Assembly: GCA_934726455.1 (NCBI GenBank)
Contig: CAKVDS010000054.1
Location: 1 to 13,059, forward strand
Direction: 5' to 3'
Origin: an uncultured Bacteroidales bacterium
Lineage (GTDB): Bacteria; Bacteroidota; Bacteroidia; Bacteroidales; UBA932
DNA length: 13,059 nucleotides
Shown: positions 1-6,598 of the stretch, piece by piece
How the letters are laid out: each line of letters begins with the position of its first letter
Numbering within the stretch: position 1 is the stretch's first letter
Notes under the pieces: model-generated
Seen by the model: the letters and a program-made list of their open reading frames with translations, nothing else
The model's database searches: none
Told to the model about the DNA's origin: nothing
Program-made: the position numbers and the translations under genes

Positions 1-640
1 GAGCCAGGTGGGAGCGGAATCGCCGGAAAAGGCTCCTACCTGGACGGGGTGCAGGGCACGGACGGGGCCGCAGGGCAGGTGGCGGTGCCAGGTGGGAGCG
101 GAATCGCCGGAAAAGGCTCACACCTGGACGGGGTACAGGCCGCAGACGGGGCTGCAGGGCAGGTGGCCGAGCCAGGTGGGAGCGGAATCGCCGGAAAAGG
201 CTCCTACCTGGACGGGGTGCAGGGCACGGACTGGGCTGCAGGGCAGGGGGCGGCGCCAGGTGGGAGCGGAAATGCCGGAAAAGGCTCACACCTGGACGGG
301 GCACAGGCCACAGACTGGGCTGCAGGGCAGGTGGCAGTGCCAGGTGGGAGCAGAAATGCCAGAAACGACTCCTACCTGGACGGGGCACAGGACGCGGAGG
401 GGGCTGCAGGGCAGGGGGCGGTGCCAGGTGGGAGCGGAATCGCCGGAAAAGGCTCCTACCTGTATGGGGCAACAGCCGCAGACGGGGCCGCAGGGCAGGT
501 GGCGGTGCCAGGTGGGAGCGGAATCGCCGGAAAAGGTTCACACCTGGACGGGGCACAGGCCACGGACGCGGCTGCGGAGCAGGTGGCGGTGCCAGGTGGG
601 AGCGGATTCGCCGGAAAAGGCTCACACCCGGACGTGACGG
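1..640 (+). repeat. Array A: eight tandem 84-base hairpin repeats
   Basis: Units begin (GCCAGGT) at 3, 87, 171, 255, 339, 423, 507 and 591, exactly 84 bases apart; the last is cut short near 640. Each unit has two halves. The first is an inverted repeat, CCAGGTGGGAGC, a loop of about 16 bases such as GGAATCGCCGGAAAAG, then GCTCCTACCTGG or GCTCACACCTGG. The second is a G-rich, more variable stretch of about 42 bases. Because 84 is a multiple of three, two forward frames stay open through the array and encode 28-residue repeats, but 85-base units elsewhere break the frame, so I do not call a gene. The array continues upstream of the window edge. No transposase or integrase is nearby. Confidence 0.95.
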
Positions 641-656
641 GCCACCGAAAATTTAC

Positions 657-664
657 TATCTTCG
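657..664 (+). promoter_or_regulatory. Possible -7 promoter element
   Basis: TATCTTCG differs in one base from the Bacteroidota -7 consensus TAnnTTTG and lies in a short A/T-rich island between the repeat array and the start codon at 669. No TTG is found 20 bases upstream, so the match is weak. If real, the transcript would have almost no leader. Confidence 0.35.
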
Positions 665-668
665 CACC

Positions 669-1397
669 ATGATTGCCTTTATATTGTCACTTTTCCTGTG
701 CGGCTCCGCAACGTTGCCGGGAAAAACCGACACAGTATCTCGCGAATCCGCCCCGGAATCGGGGTTACGCCCCACCATTGTCCTCCACCCCCACGAGGAA
801 GCCGCCTGCCGCTGCGGAAAGAGCAGCGCCCACGAGGAAGCCACCTGCCGCTGCGGGGAGAACAGCCCCCACGAGGAAACGGCCTGCCACAAGGAAGCGG
901 CCCGTCCCGACGGGAAGCGTTTTCCCGAATATGTCAACGTACAGGAAGCGGCCCACCCCGAGCAAGCGACACCCGACGGGAAAGACTGCCTGGAGGGATA
1001 CCGCAAGGTTTTTCTGGCAGGCACCATAGACGGCGGAGACAGCGTGGACTGGCAGGCCGAGGCGGAGAAGTTCTTCATCAGCCGGGGAGGTTGGGCCGTG
1101 TTCAACCCACGCCAGAAGGAATGGCACCCGGAGCGCCCCGGGGAGATGGATTATCAGGTCAACTGGGAACTGAGCCACCTCGAACAGGCCGATGCGATCC
1201 TGATGTATTTCGCCGACGGCAGCAAGTCCCCGATCACCTTGCTCGAACTCGGCCTGCACGCCCGGTCAGGCAAGCTGCGCGTGGTGTGCACGGAAAAATT
1301 TTACCGTTACGACAATGTCCGAATCACCTGCGAGCGCTACGGAATCCCCGTGTTCACCACGCTTCAGGCCGCCCTTGAAAACATTTGCAAGCCATGA
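669..1397 (+). CDS. Nucleoside 2-deoxyribosyltransferase-like protein with repetitive N-terminal extension
   Basis: 242 residues. Residues 112-236 resemble the nucleoside 2-deoxyribosyltransferase-like family: VFLAGTIDGG (114-123), DWQ (127-129), FNPRQKEW (145-152), a YQVNWEL stretch (162-168), and SPITLLELGL (187-196), where E193 matches the usual catalytic Glu of ELG motifs. The family exchanges or hydrolyses the base of deoxynucleosides; the substrate here is unknown. Family members are normally about 140-150 residues and start near the VFLAGTID strand. Here about 110 extra residues precede it: a hydrophobic stretch (2-16) resembling a weak signal peptide, then a Cys/His/Glu-rich region (40-105) built from 39-base DNA repeats. 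No other in-frame ATG lies before the domain, so ATG 669 is used, but the true start is uncertain. The stop overlaps the next start (ATGA), so the two genes are probably translationally coupled. Confidence 0.8.
   Translation: MIAFILSLFLCGSATLPGKTDTVSRESAPESGLRPTIVLHPHEEAACRCGKSSAHEEATCRCGENSPHEETACHKEAARPDGKRFPEYVNVQEAAHPEQATPDGKDCLEGYRKVFLAGTIDGGDSVDWQAEAEKFFISRGGWAVFNPRQKEWHPERPGEMDYQVNWELSHLEQADAILMYFADGSKSPITLLELGLHARSGKLRVVCTEKFYRYDNVRITCERYGIPVFTTLQAALENICKP
791..985 (+). repeat. Intragenic repeats in the N-terminal extension
   Basis: CCACGAGGAA begins at 791, 830 and 869, a 39-base period (13 residues: HEEAACRCGKSSA, HEEATCRCGENSP, then a diverging HEETACHKEAARP). Further on, GGAAGCGGCCC recurs near 893 and 942, each followed within about 30 bases by CCCGACGGGAA. 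The unit keeps the reading frame and creates paired CRCG motifs. It is unrelated in sequence to the 84-base intergenic repeats. Confidence 0.85.
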
Positions 1398-2671
1398 AAA
1401 AGTTTACCGTTTACATAGCACTGACCCTCCTGTTCTCAAGCATTTGCCTGGCACAGACCGGCACGTGGACAGGGAAACTCAACGTTTCCGGGACGGAACT
1501 CGACCTGGTGTTCAACCTCGACTCCGGAACGCTGGATGTACCCGACCAGGGTGCCAAGGGCATTCCGGTCAACGTGGACCGGTCCGGGTTCGGGAGCATC
1601 AGCCTCGGGATTCCGTCCATCAACGCCTCGTTCGAGGGAGTGTGGACAGGCAAGCGCATCGCGGGAACATTCACCCAGCACGGAGTCTCCTTCCCGATGA
1701 CGCTCACCCCTGGAGCACCTGCACTGCGGCGGCCCCAGACCCCTGTGGGACCGTTTCCATACAGGACGGAAGAGGTCAGCTTCGCAAACGGGGATGCTGT
1801 GCTGAAGGGGACATTGAGCATTCCGGAAAATTGCGACAGCTCCACCCCGGCACTGCTGATGGTCACGGGCAGCGGGCTCCAGAACCGGGATGAGGAAGTG
1901 TTCGGGCACAAGCCGTTCGCGGTCATCGCGGATGCGTTCGCCCGGGCCGGAATAGCCACGCTGCGCTACGATGACCGGGGTTTCGGTGAATCAACGGGCG
2001 ATGTTGTGAACTGCACCACCCGAGACCTCGCGGACGATGCCGAAGCCGGGGTGAGGCTGCTGCGGGAAAGGTTTACCCGGGTCGGGGTGCTGGGGCACAG
2101 CGAGGGAGGCACGATCGCCCTGATGCTCGCGGCGGAGGGGAAGGCTGATTTCGTGGTGAGCCTCGCCGGAATGATTGTCTCGGGTGCGGAGACCCTGCTC
2201 GCGCAGAACAGGCACGCCCTTGCCTTGAGCGGTCTGCCGGAGAGCGACACCGAGGCCTATTGCCGGGTGTTGTCTGATTGTTTTAACGCTGTGGTTCAAG
2301 GACTTCCGCTTCCGTCAGGGGATCTGCTGCCGGAGGCGCTGGCGCAGAATTACAGGCTCGCCTCGCAAGGTTTTCAGACTCCTTATATGAGGTATTTTCT
2401 TGCGCTCAACGTATCTGAGGAGCTCGGAAAGGTGAAGTGCCCGGTGATGGCGCTCAACGGGACGAAGGACACCCAGGTGGACTGCCGGACCAACTTGGCT
2501 GCGCTCCGGGAGGGGCTAAGCGGAACAAATGTCATCAAGGCCGAAGAGGGCCTCAACCACCTCTTTCAACATTGCGTCACAGGCGAAGTCTCTGAGTACA
2601 AGCAGATTGAAGAGACATTTTCACCGGCGGTCATAGAGGAGATGGTCCTCTGGATCAAGGCGCTGCCATAG
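1394..2671 (+). CDS. Secreted alpha/beta hydrolase (serine hydrolase/peptidase-like)
   Basis: 425 residues from ATG 1394, which overlaps the previous stop by the ATGA arrangement; an upstream TTG at 1385 is less likely. Residues 1-20 form a signal peptide (MKK, hydrophobic core, then CLAQ), suggesting export to the periplasm. Residues 25-105 are a beta-rich N-terminal region with two TWTGK/VWTGK segments, as seen ahead of hydrolase domains in related Bacteroidota proteins. The hydrolase domain follows, with RYDDRGFGES, the nucleophile elbow GHSEGG (Ser236), Asp359 in NGTKDTQV and His389 in GLNHLFQ, giving a complete Ser-Asp-His triad. The substrate is unknown; esterase or peptidase activity is possible. 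It is convergent with rmlD, with a 65-base gap in which I see no clear terminator. Confidence 0.9.
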   Translation: MKKFTVYIALTLLFSSICLAQTGTWTGKLNVSGTELDLVFNLDSGTLDVPDQGAKGIPVNVDRSGFGSISLGIPSINASFEGVWTGKRIAGTFTQHGVSFPMTLTPGAPALRRPQTPVGPFPYRTEEVSFANGDAVLKGTLSIPENCDSSTPALLMVTGSGLQNRDEEVFGHKPFAVIADAFARAGIATLRYDDRGFGESTGDVVNCTTRDLADDAEAGVRLLRERFTRVGVLGHSEGGTIALMLAAEGKADFVVSLAGMIVSGAETLLAQNRHALALSGLPESDTEAYCRVLSDCFNAVVQGLPLPSGDLLPEALAQNYRLASQGFQTPYMRYFLALNVSEELGKVKCPVMALNGTKDTQVDCRTNLAALREGLSGTNVIKAEEGLNHLFQHCVTGEVSEYKQIEETFSPAVIEEMVLWIKALP

Positions 2672-2736
2672 TATCAGACGCCGCTTCCGCACTTTCGCAC
2701 AGCAGGCGACATGGAAAAACGGGAGGAGCAGGCAGT

Positions 2737-3672
2737 TCAGTCGACTCGCAGGGCTTCGACGCACTTGCGCACGCCGAGAGTCCAGTATGGGACAGCGACA
2801 CCGAACGTGTTCTTTATCAGAGTCTTGTCAAGGACGGAATAGGCCGGGCGCACAACTTTGCTCGGAAATTCATCGGAGTGGCATGGCTGGATGTCGCAGG
2901 CGGTATGGCCGGCATACTCGGCAATGACCTTGGTGAAATCGTACCAGCTGCACACACCTTCATTGGAAAAGTGATACACACCCGGATGATCCTCGTAGGC
3001 ACATGAGGAGATTATCGCGGAGATCGCCTGGGCCAGATCAAAAGCATAGGTCGGAGTACCTGTCTGGTCAAAGACGACTTTGAGCAGAGGCTTTTCGCCA
3101 GTCAGACGCAGCATGGTCTTGAGGAAATTCTTGCCGAATTCGCTGTAGAGCCAAGCCGTCCTGATTATCACGTATTTGCAGCCGGAAGCCTTAATCTTCT
3201 CTTCACCGTGAAGTTTGGTGAGCCCGTAGACTCCTGTCGGAGTGCCTTTCTGGTCTTCGCGGCACGGGGTGTTGTACGGCTCGGCACCAAAAACGTAGTC
3301 GGTGCTGATGTGGAAGAGCACTCCCCCGACTTCCTTCATGGCCGTGGCCAGATTCTCCGGAGCCGTGGCATTGAGAAGTTCGGCGAGTTCGCGCCTGTCT
3401 TCCGCCCCCTCGACATCCGTGTAGGCAGCGCAGTTGATGATTGCCCCGACTTTCTCCGAAGCGACCATCTCCCTGATGGCGGCAAGGTCCGTAATGTCGA
3501 GGCGCCTGGTATCGGTGCGCACGCCGTCCCCCGCCAGTTTGCGGAGCATCGCTATCTGTTCCTCGCCGGCCTCGTTGACATCGGTGAATATATATTTGTC
3601 CTTCGAGCCGGCTGCCACTATCCTCAACTCATTGCCAAGTTGTCCGTTGGCTCCGGTCACAAGTATGTTCAT
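2737..3672 (-). CDS. rmlD: dTDP-4-dehydrorhamnose reductase
   Basis: 311 residues, close to the usual family length. It catalyses the last step of dTDP-L-rhamnose synthesis, the NAD(P)H-dependent reduction of dTDP-4-dehydrorhamnose, in the cytoplasm. Visible are the nucleotide-binding GANGQLG (7-13), NCAAYTDVEGAE (80-91), HISTDYVFG (121-129), the short-chain dehydrogenase pair Y149 and K153 in YGLTK, the TGTPTYA stretch (204-210) and RPAYSVLD (275-282). It is the third gene of the operon rubredoxin-like, rmlA, rmlD, starting 9 bases after the rmlA stop. rmlB and rmlC, often in the same cluster, are absent; downstream lies only the convergent hydrolase gene. Confidence 0.97.
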   Translation of the reverse strand: MNILVTGANGQLGNELRIVAAGSKDKYIFTDVNEAGEEQIAMLRKLAGDGVRTDTRRLDITDLAAIREMVASEKVGAIINCAAYTDVEGAEDRRELAELLNATAPENLATAMKEVGGVLFHISTDYVFGAEPYNTPCREDQKGTPTGVYGLTKLHGEEKIKASGCKYVIIRTAWLYSEFGKNFLKTMLRLTGEKPLLKVVFDQTGTPTYAFDLAQAISAIISSCAYEDHPGVYHFSNEGVCSWYDFTKVIAEYAGHTACDIQPCHSDEFPSKVVRPAYSVLDKTLIKNTFGVAVPYWTLGVRKCVEALRVD

Positions 3673-3681
3673 ATCAAATGA

Positions 3682-4593
3682 TTAAAATTCGTCTATGTTC
3701 TGCGCACCGCGCTTCTCCACCTCATCGGCGATACGTGCAAGGTACTGGCCATAAGGGTTTTTCATCATCGGAGCGGCCACTTCACGCACTTTCGCAGGAG
3801 TTATCCACCCCTTGCGCAAGCCTATCCCCTCGAGGCAGGCGATTTTCAGCCCCTGACGCTTCTCGATGGTCTCAATGTAGTTGGAAGCCTCGGCAAGCGA
3901 GTCGTGCGTGCCGGTGTCAAGCCAGGCGAACCCACGCCCGAGAGTCTGCACCTTCAGTTCGCCGCAGCCGAGAAATTCCTGGTTGACCGTGGTGATCTCC
4001 AGTTCCCCGCGGGCGGAAGGCTTGATGTTCTTGGCGACGCGCACCACCTTGTTGGGGTAGAAATACAGGCCCACAACGGCATAGTTGCTCTTCGGGGAGG
4101 ACGGTTTCTCCTCGATGGAGAGGCAGTTGCCGTCCTTGTCGAACTCGGCCACACCGTAACGTTCCGGATCGCTCACCCAGTAACCGAAAACAGTGGCCTT
4201 GCTGTCCTGCTCGGCGGTGCGGACCGCTTCGCGGAGAAGTCCGGAGAACCCGGCACCGTGGAAGATGTTGTCTCCGAGCACAAGGCAGACGGAGTCGTCG
4301 CCGATAAACTCTTCACCTATAATAAAAGCCTGTGCCAGACCATCCGGAGACGGCTGCTCGGCATAAGTGAAATTCACGCCGAAATCACTTCCGTCACCAA
4401 GCAGACGCTTGAATCCCGGCAGATCGTAAGGTGTGGAAATTATGAGAATGTCCCTGATACCGGCCAACATGAGCACGGACACAGGATAATAGATCATCGG
4501 TTTGTCGAAAATCGGGAGAAGCTGCTTGCTGACTCCCTTGGTGATCGGGTAAAGGCGTGTGCCTGAACCGCCTGCGAGTACAATTCCTTTCAT
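3682..4593 (-). CDS. rmlA: Glucose-1-phosphate thymidylyltransferase
   Basis: 303 residues, a full-length RmlA/RfbA. It joins glucose-1-phosphate and dTTP to make dTDP-glucose, the first step towards dTDP-rhamnose and other deoxysugars. The nucleotidyltransferase signature GGSGTRLYPITKG (8-20), SKQLLPIFDKP (22-32), the metal-binding GDN (107-109), YGVAEFD (146-152), EEKP (161-164) and WLDTGTHDS (224-232) are all present. The start codon overlaps the stop of the upstream rubredoxin-like gene by four bases (ATGA at 4590-4593), so translation is probably coupled. Transcription should come from the promoter at 4801-4831. Confidence 0.98.
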   Translation of the reverse strand: MKGIVLAGGSGTRLYPITKGVSKQLLPIFDKPMIYYPVSVLMLAGIRDILIISTPYDLPGFKRLLGDGSDFGVNFTYAEQPSPDGLAQAFIIGEEFIGDDSVCLVLGDNIFHGAGFSGLLREAVRTAEQDSKATVFGYWVSDPERYGVAEFDKDGNCLSIEEKPSSPKSNYAVVGLYFYPNKVVRVAKNIKPSARGELEITTVNQEFLGCGELKVQTLGRGFAWLDTGTHDSLAEASNYIETIEKRQGLKIACLEGIGLRKGWITPAKVREVAAPMMKNPYGQYLARIADEVEKRGAQNIDEF

Positions 4594-4730
4594 AAGTTCT
4601 CCGGCTCGGAGCCGGCTTCGTCAAAATATTCCTTTGATACGTGACACACCGGGCACTCCTTTGGAGGCTCCGGACCGACATGCTTGTATCCGCAGACCGA
4701 GCATATCCATTCTTTGTTTTGTTCTGCCAT
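4590..4730 (-). CDS. Small rubredoxin-like protein
   Basis: 46 residues, read on the minus strand from ATG 4730-4728 to TGA 4592-4590. The sequence contains WICSVCGYKHVGPEPP and ECPVC, so four cysteines (10, 13, 26, 29) form two CxxC knuckles, as in the rubredoxin-like domain at the C-terminus of rubrerythrins. It probably binds one Fe (or Zn) and may transfer electrons; the ferritin-like domain of rubrerythrin is missing and there is no room for it. It is the first gene of the operon and overlaps rmlA by four bases. A redox protein leading a nucleotide-sugar operon is unexpected. The leader from about 4795 contains a small GC hairpin (4757-4775). Confidence 0.88.
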   Translation of the reverse strand: MAEQNKEWICSVCGYKHVGPEPPKECPVCHVSKEYFDEAGSEPENL

Positions 4731-4800
4731 AGTTTCAGGTGTTTGAAATTTTACCCCGGTAGCGGCGTTTGCCGCCTGCCGGAGGTAATTGGTCTGGAGA

Positions 4801-4831
4801 CAAATATAGGAGTTAATTCCGACTATGCCAA
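4801..4831 (-). promoter_or_regulatory. Promoter of the rubredoxin-rmlA-rmlD operon
   Basis: On the minus strand TTG (4831-4829) is followed after exactly 20 bases by TATATTTG (4808-4801), a full match to the Bacteroidota -7 element at the expected spacing. The -33 element overlaps the last codons of the upstream YqeY-like gene. Predicted leader: about 65 bases. Confidence 0.8.
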
Positions 4832-5272
4832 GAGTTTGCGTACAATTCCGGAAATGGTTCTGCCGTCAGCGAGGCCGGCGAGCTTGACGTTTGCAGCGCC
4901 CATCACCTTGCCCATCTCTTTGATGGACGTAGCCCCGAGTTCGGCGATGATCTCCTTGACCTTGGCTTCCACCTCGGCTTCAGAGAGTTGCTTAGGGAGG
5001 TATTTCTCCATCACGGCAGCTTCTGCCAGTTCGTTGTCTGCCAATTCTTTACGGCCGGCGGCCACATACTGTTCGGCAGACTCTTTGCGCTGCTTGACGA
5101 GTTTGCGGATCATCTTGAGGACATCGGCATCGGTCACTTCCTTTGCCCCGCCCTCGGAGGTTTTGAAAAGGAGTATCTCGCCTTTGACGGCGCGTACCGC
5201 GTTCATCGCCACACTGTCTTTGGCCTTCATCGCGGCCTTGATATCCTCCTGGATTTGCTGTTCGAGTGTCAT
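4823..5272 (-). CDS. GatB/YqeY domain protein
   Basis: 149 residues, the normal length for stand-alone YqeY-family proteins, which resemble the C-terminal tRNA-interacting domain of the GatB amidotransferase subunit. The N-terminal helical half (MTLEQQIQEDIKAAMKAKD, then RAVKGEILLFKTSEG) and the C-terminal half (EKYLPKQLSEAEVE, LGATSIKEMGKVMG, LADGRTISGIVRKLL) match the family pattern closely. A role in tRNA-dependent amidation or another tRNA-linked process is plausible but unproven for these proteins. Start ATG 5272-5270, about 20 bases downstream of a good promoter. It reads in the same direction as the rml operon, but that operon has its own promoter overlapping the 3' end of this gene. 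Confidence 0.95.
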   Translation of the reverse strand: MTLEQQIQEDIKAAMKAKDSVAMNAVRAVKGEILLFKTSEGGAKEVTDADVLKMIRKLVKQRKESAEQYVAAGRKELADNELAEAAVMEKYLPKQLSEAEVEAKVKEIIAELGATSIKEMGKVMGAANVKLAGLADGRTISGIVRKLLA

Positions 5273-5292
5273 GGCATTTTCTGTTTAACCGT

Positions 5293-5324
5293 GTAAAGTT
5301 ACAAATCATTTCGGGACAACGCAA
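5293..5324 (-). promoter_or_regulatory. Promoter of the YqeY-like gene
   Basis: Minus strand TTG (5324-5322), 20 bases, then TAACTTTA (5301-5294), one base off TAnnTTTG. Spacing is exact, and the A/T-rich leader of about 15-20 bases ends at ATG 5272. The 84-base repeat array begins just upstream. Confidence 0.65.
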
Positions 5325-5349
5325 CGGCACGGGGCGGAAAGTTTTCCGC

Positions 5350-5640
5350 AGGGCGTGGCTGCAGGGCGGGTGGCTGGCAGGCGGCCGTGTCAGGTGGGAG
5401 CGAAAATGCCGGAAAAGGCTCACACCTGGACGGGGAGGCGGCCGCAGACGGGGCCGCAGGGCAGGTGGCGGCGCCAGGTAGGAGCGGAATCGCAGGAAAA
5501 GGCTCCTACCTAGACGGGACGGCGGCCGCGGGGCGGGGCCGCAGGGCGGGTGGCGGCGCCAGGTAGGAGCGGAATCGCCGGAAAAGGCTCACACCTGGAC
5601 GGGGAGGCGGACGCGGACGCGGCTACAGGGCGGAAACTTT
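5350..5640 (+). repeat. Array B: three tandem 84/85-base hairpin repeats
   Basis: Units begin at 5389, 5473 and 5558 (84 then 85 bases), preceded by a partial G-rich half from about 5350 and ending near 5638. The unit at 5473 has the fully matched left arm CCAGGTAGGAGC against GCTCCTACCTAG; the unit at 5558 has the same left arm against GCTCACACCTGG. The array lies between divergent genes, so it is not a terminator for either. The 85-base step breaks any through-reading frame. Confidence 0.93.
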
Positions 5641-5697
5641 TTGCAGGCCGCCGCCGTATAAAGAGAGAAGTTGGACTTCAAACAAACAATTTATATT

Positions 5698-6309
5698 ATG
5701 GGCAACTTTATCGAAAAAATCTCCGAGCGCGCAGCCAGGACAGTGAAGTGCTGGTGGCTGTTCGTGCTCTGCGGCCTGCTCTGCATAGCGGCGGGCATCG
5801 TGGTGTTCTGCAACCCTGTAGAGAGCTACCTCACGCTCAGCCTGCTCTTCGGAGTAGTGATGCTGGTATCGGGCGTGGTCGAGCTCGTAGTCGCATTCAG
5901 CAGCCGCAACTACTTCATGATGAGGGGCTACAACATCGTGGGAGGCATACTTGACATCATCGTCGGTATCCTGCTATGCTCCATGCCTTCAGTGACGGCC
6001 GCCCTGCTCCCTATTTTCTTGGGAATCTGGGTGATGTACCACAGCTTCATGATCATCGGCTTCGCCGGAGACTTGAGCGCGTTCAACGTGCGCGGTTCCG
6101 GATGGGGCATCGCCGCAGGCGTTCTGCTGCTCCTGCTCTCCATCCTCATCATATTCAAGCCGTTCTCTGTGGGTATGGCCGCAGTGATCGTCCTCACAGG
6201 CGTGGCCTTGATTGTGCTCGGAGCGATAATGATCGCCGGCGGCATCAGGCTCCAGAAGCTCCACAAGAGCGTTCAGGAGAGTTTCGGCCCGATCGATTTC
6301 AGCGAATAA
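5698..6309 (+). CDS. DUF308 / HdeD-like six-helix membrane protein
   Basis: 203 residues from ATG 5698 (an in-frame TTG at 5671 is less likely). Six hydrophobic helices are visible at about 19-38, 44-67, 78-95, 100-122, 134-153 and 158-182, arranged as three short hairpin pairs with repeats of the type GLLCIAAGIVVF, GGILDIIVGILLC and GIAAGVLLLLLSIL, each preceding a proline-containing loop (CNPVES, CSMPSV, FKPFSV). This is the pattern of DUF308 proteins such as HdeD, an inner-membrane protein linked to acid resistance in E. coli; function in this organism is unknown. The charged C-terminus ends in the cytosol by prediction. No convincing TAnnTTTG promoter was found in the short space after the repeat array. 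Confidence 0.9.
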   Translation: MGNFIEKISERAARTVKCWWLFVLCGLLCIAAGIVVFCNPVESYLTLSLLFGVVMLVSGVVELVVAFSSRNYFMMRGYNIVGGILDIIVGILLCSMPSVTAALLPIFLGIWVMYHSFMIIGFAGDLSAFNVRGSGWGIAAGVLLLLLSILIIFKPFSVGMAAVIVLTGVALIVLGAIMIAGGIRLQKLHKSVQESFGPIDFSE

Positions 6310-6407
6310 CAAGCACCTTGGCCCAAGGGCTAACCGGCTCAAGCTTGGGATAAAAATCGCGAAAAATGCCCCAACTTTCAGCACAGGAAGAAGCACCGCG
6401 ACTACAG

Positions 6408-6438
6408 AAAAGGCCGACGCAAAACGCGCCGGCCTTTT
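6408..6438. terminator. Rho-independent terminator after the DUF308 gene, probably bidirectional
   Basis: AAAAGGCCG (6408-6416) pairs perfectly with CGGCCTTTT (6430-6438), with a CGC/GCG inner pairing around an A-rich loop. The A-run and T-run on the two sides allow use in both directions. It is 98 bases downstream of the DUF308 stop. Confidence 0.8.
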
Positions 6439-6457
6439 TCATCGCAAATACGGCAGT

Positions 6458-6561
6458 GCCAGGTAGGAGCGGAAATGCCGGAAAAGGCTCCTACGTGGAC
6501 AGGGCACAGGCCATGGACGCGGCTACAGAGCAGGTGGCCGGCCACAGACGGGGCAGCGACA
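6458..6561 (+). repeat. Locus C: single copy of the 84-base hairpin repeat plus a partial spacer
   Basis: One complete unit begins at 6458 (GCCAGGTAGGAGC, loop GGAAATGCCGGAAAAG, GCTCCTACGTGG) and runs to about 6541, followed by a fragment of the G-rich half (GGCCACAGACGGGGCAGCG). It sits between two convergent genes, again in the plus orientation. The solitary copy shows that the 84-base unit can exist outside tandem arrays. Confidence 0.9.
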
Positions 6562-6573
6562 GCATACGGGGCG

Positions 6574-6590
6574 AAAAGGGGCTTGCCCCG
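6574..6590 (-). terminator. Possible terminator of the permease gene
   Basis: On the minus strand, GGGGCAAGCCCC is followed directly by TTTT, 9 bases downstream of the permease stop. The stem is short (four to five G-C pairs, tight loop) and the T-run has only four bases, so this is a modest candidate. Confidence 0.5.
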
Positions 6591-6598
6591 GAGGCAGC

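Noticed and set aside
1..640. CRISPR array (conserved 40-base hairpin alternating with variable segments)
   Set aside because: The variable segments are related G-rich variants of one another rather than unique spacers, unit length is far from typical, some spacers recur in other arrays, and there are no cas genes.
765..1259. Minus-strand open frame opposite the deoxyribosyltransferase gene
   Set aside because: Its repeated AAAGGFLVGA segments are the complement of the 39-base repeats; the plus-strand domain is recognisable.
4590..4730. Remnant of a full rubrerythrin
   Set aside because: No ferritin-like four-helix domain can be read in any frame upstream; the small frame has its own start, stop and promoter.
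5049..5423. Minus-strand open frame overlapping the YqeY gene and array B
   Set aside because: It is a frame-shifted reading of the YqeY gene joined to repeat sequence; the YqeY protein is a clear family match in the true frame.
5389..5640. Integron attC sites or cassettes
   Set aside because: Units are tandem with no gene between them and no integrase; the hairpin lacks the usual attC core ends.
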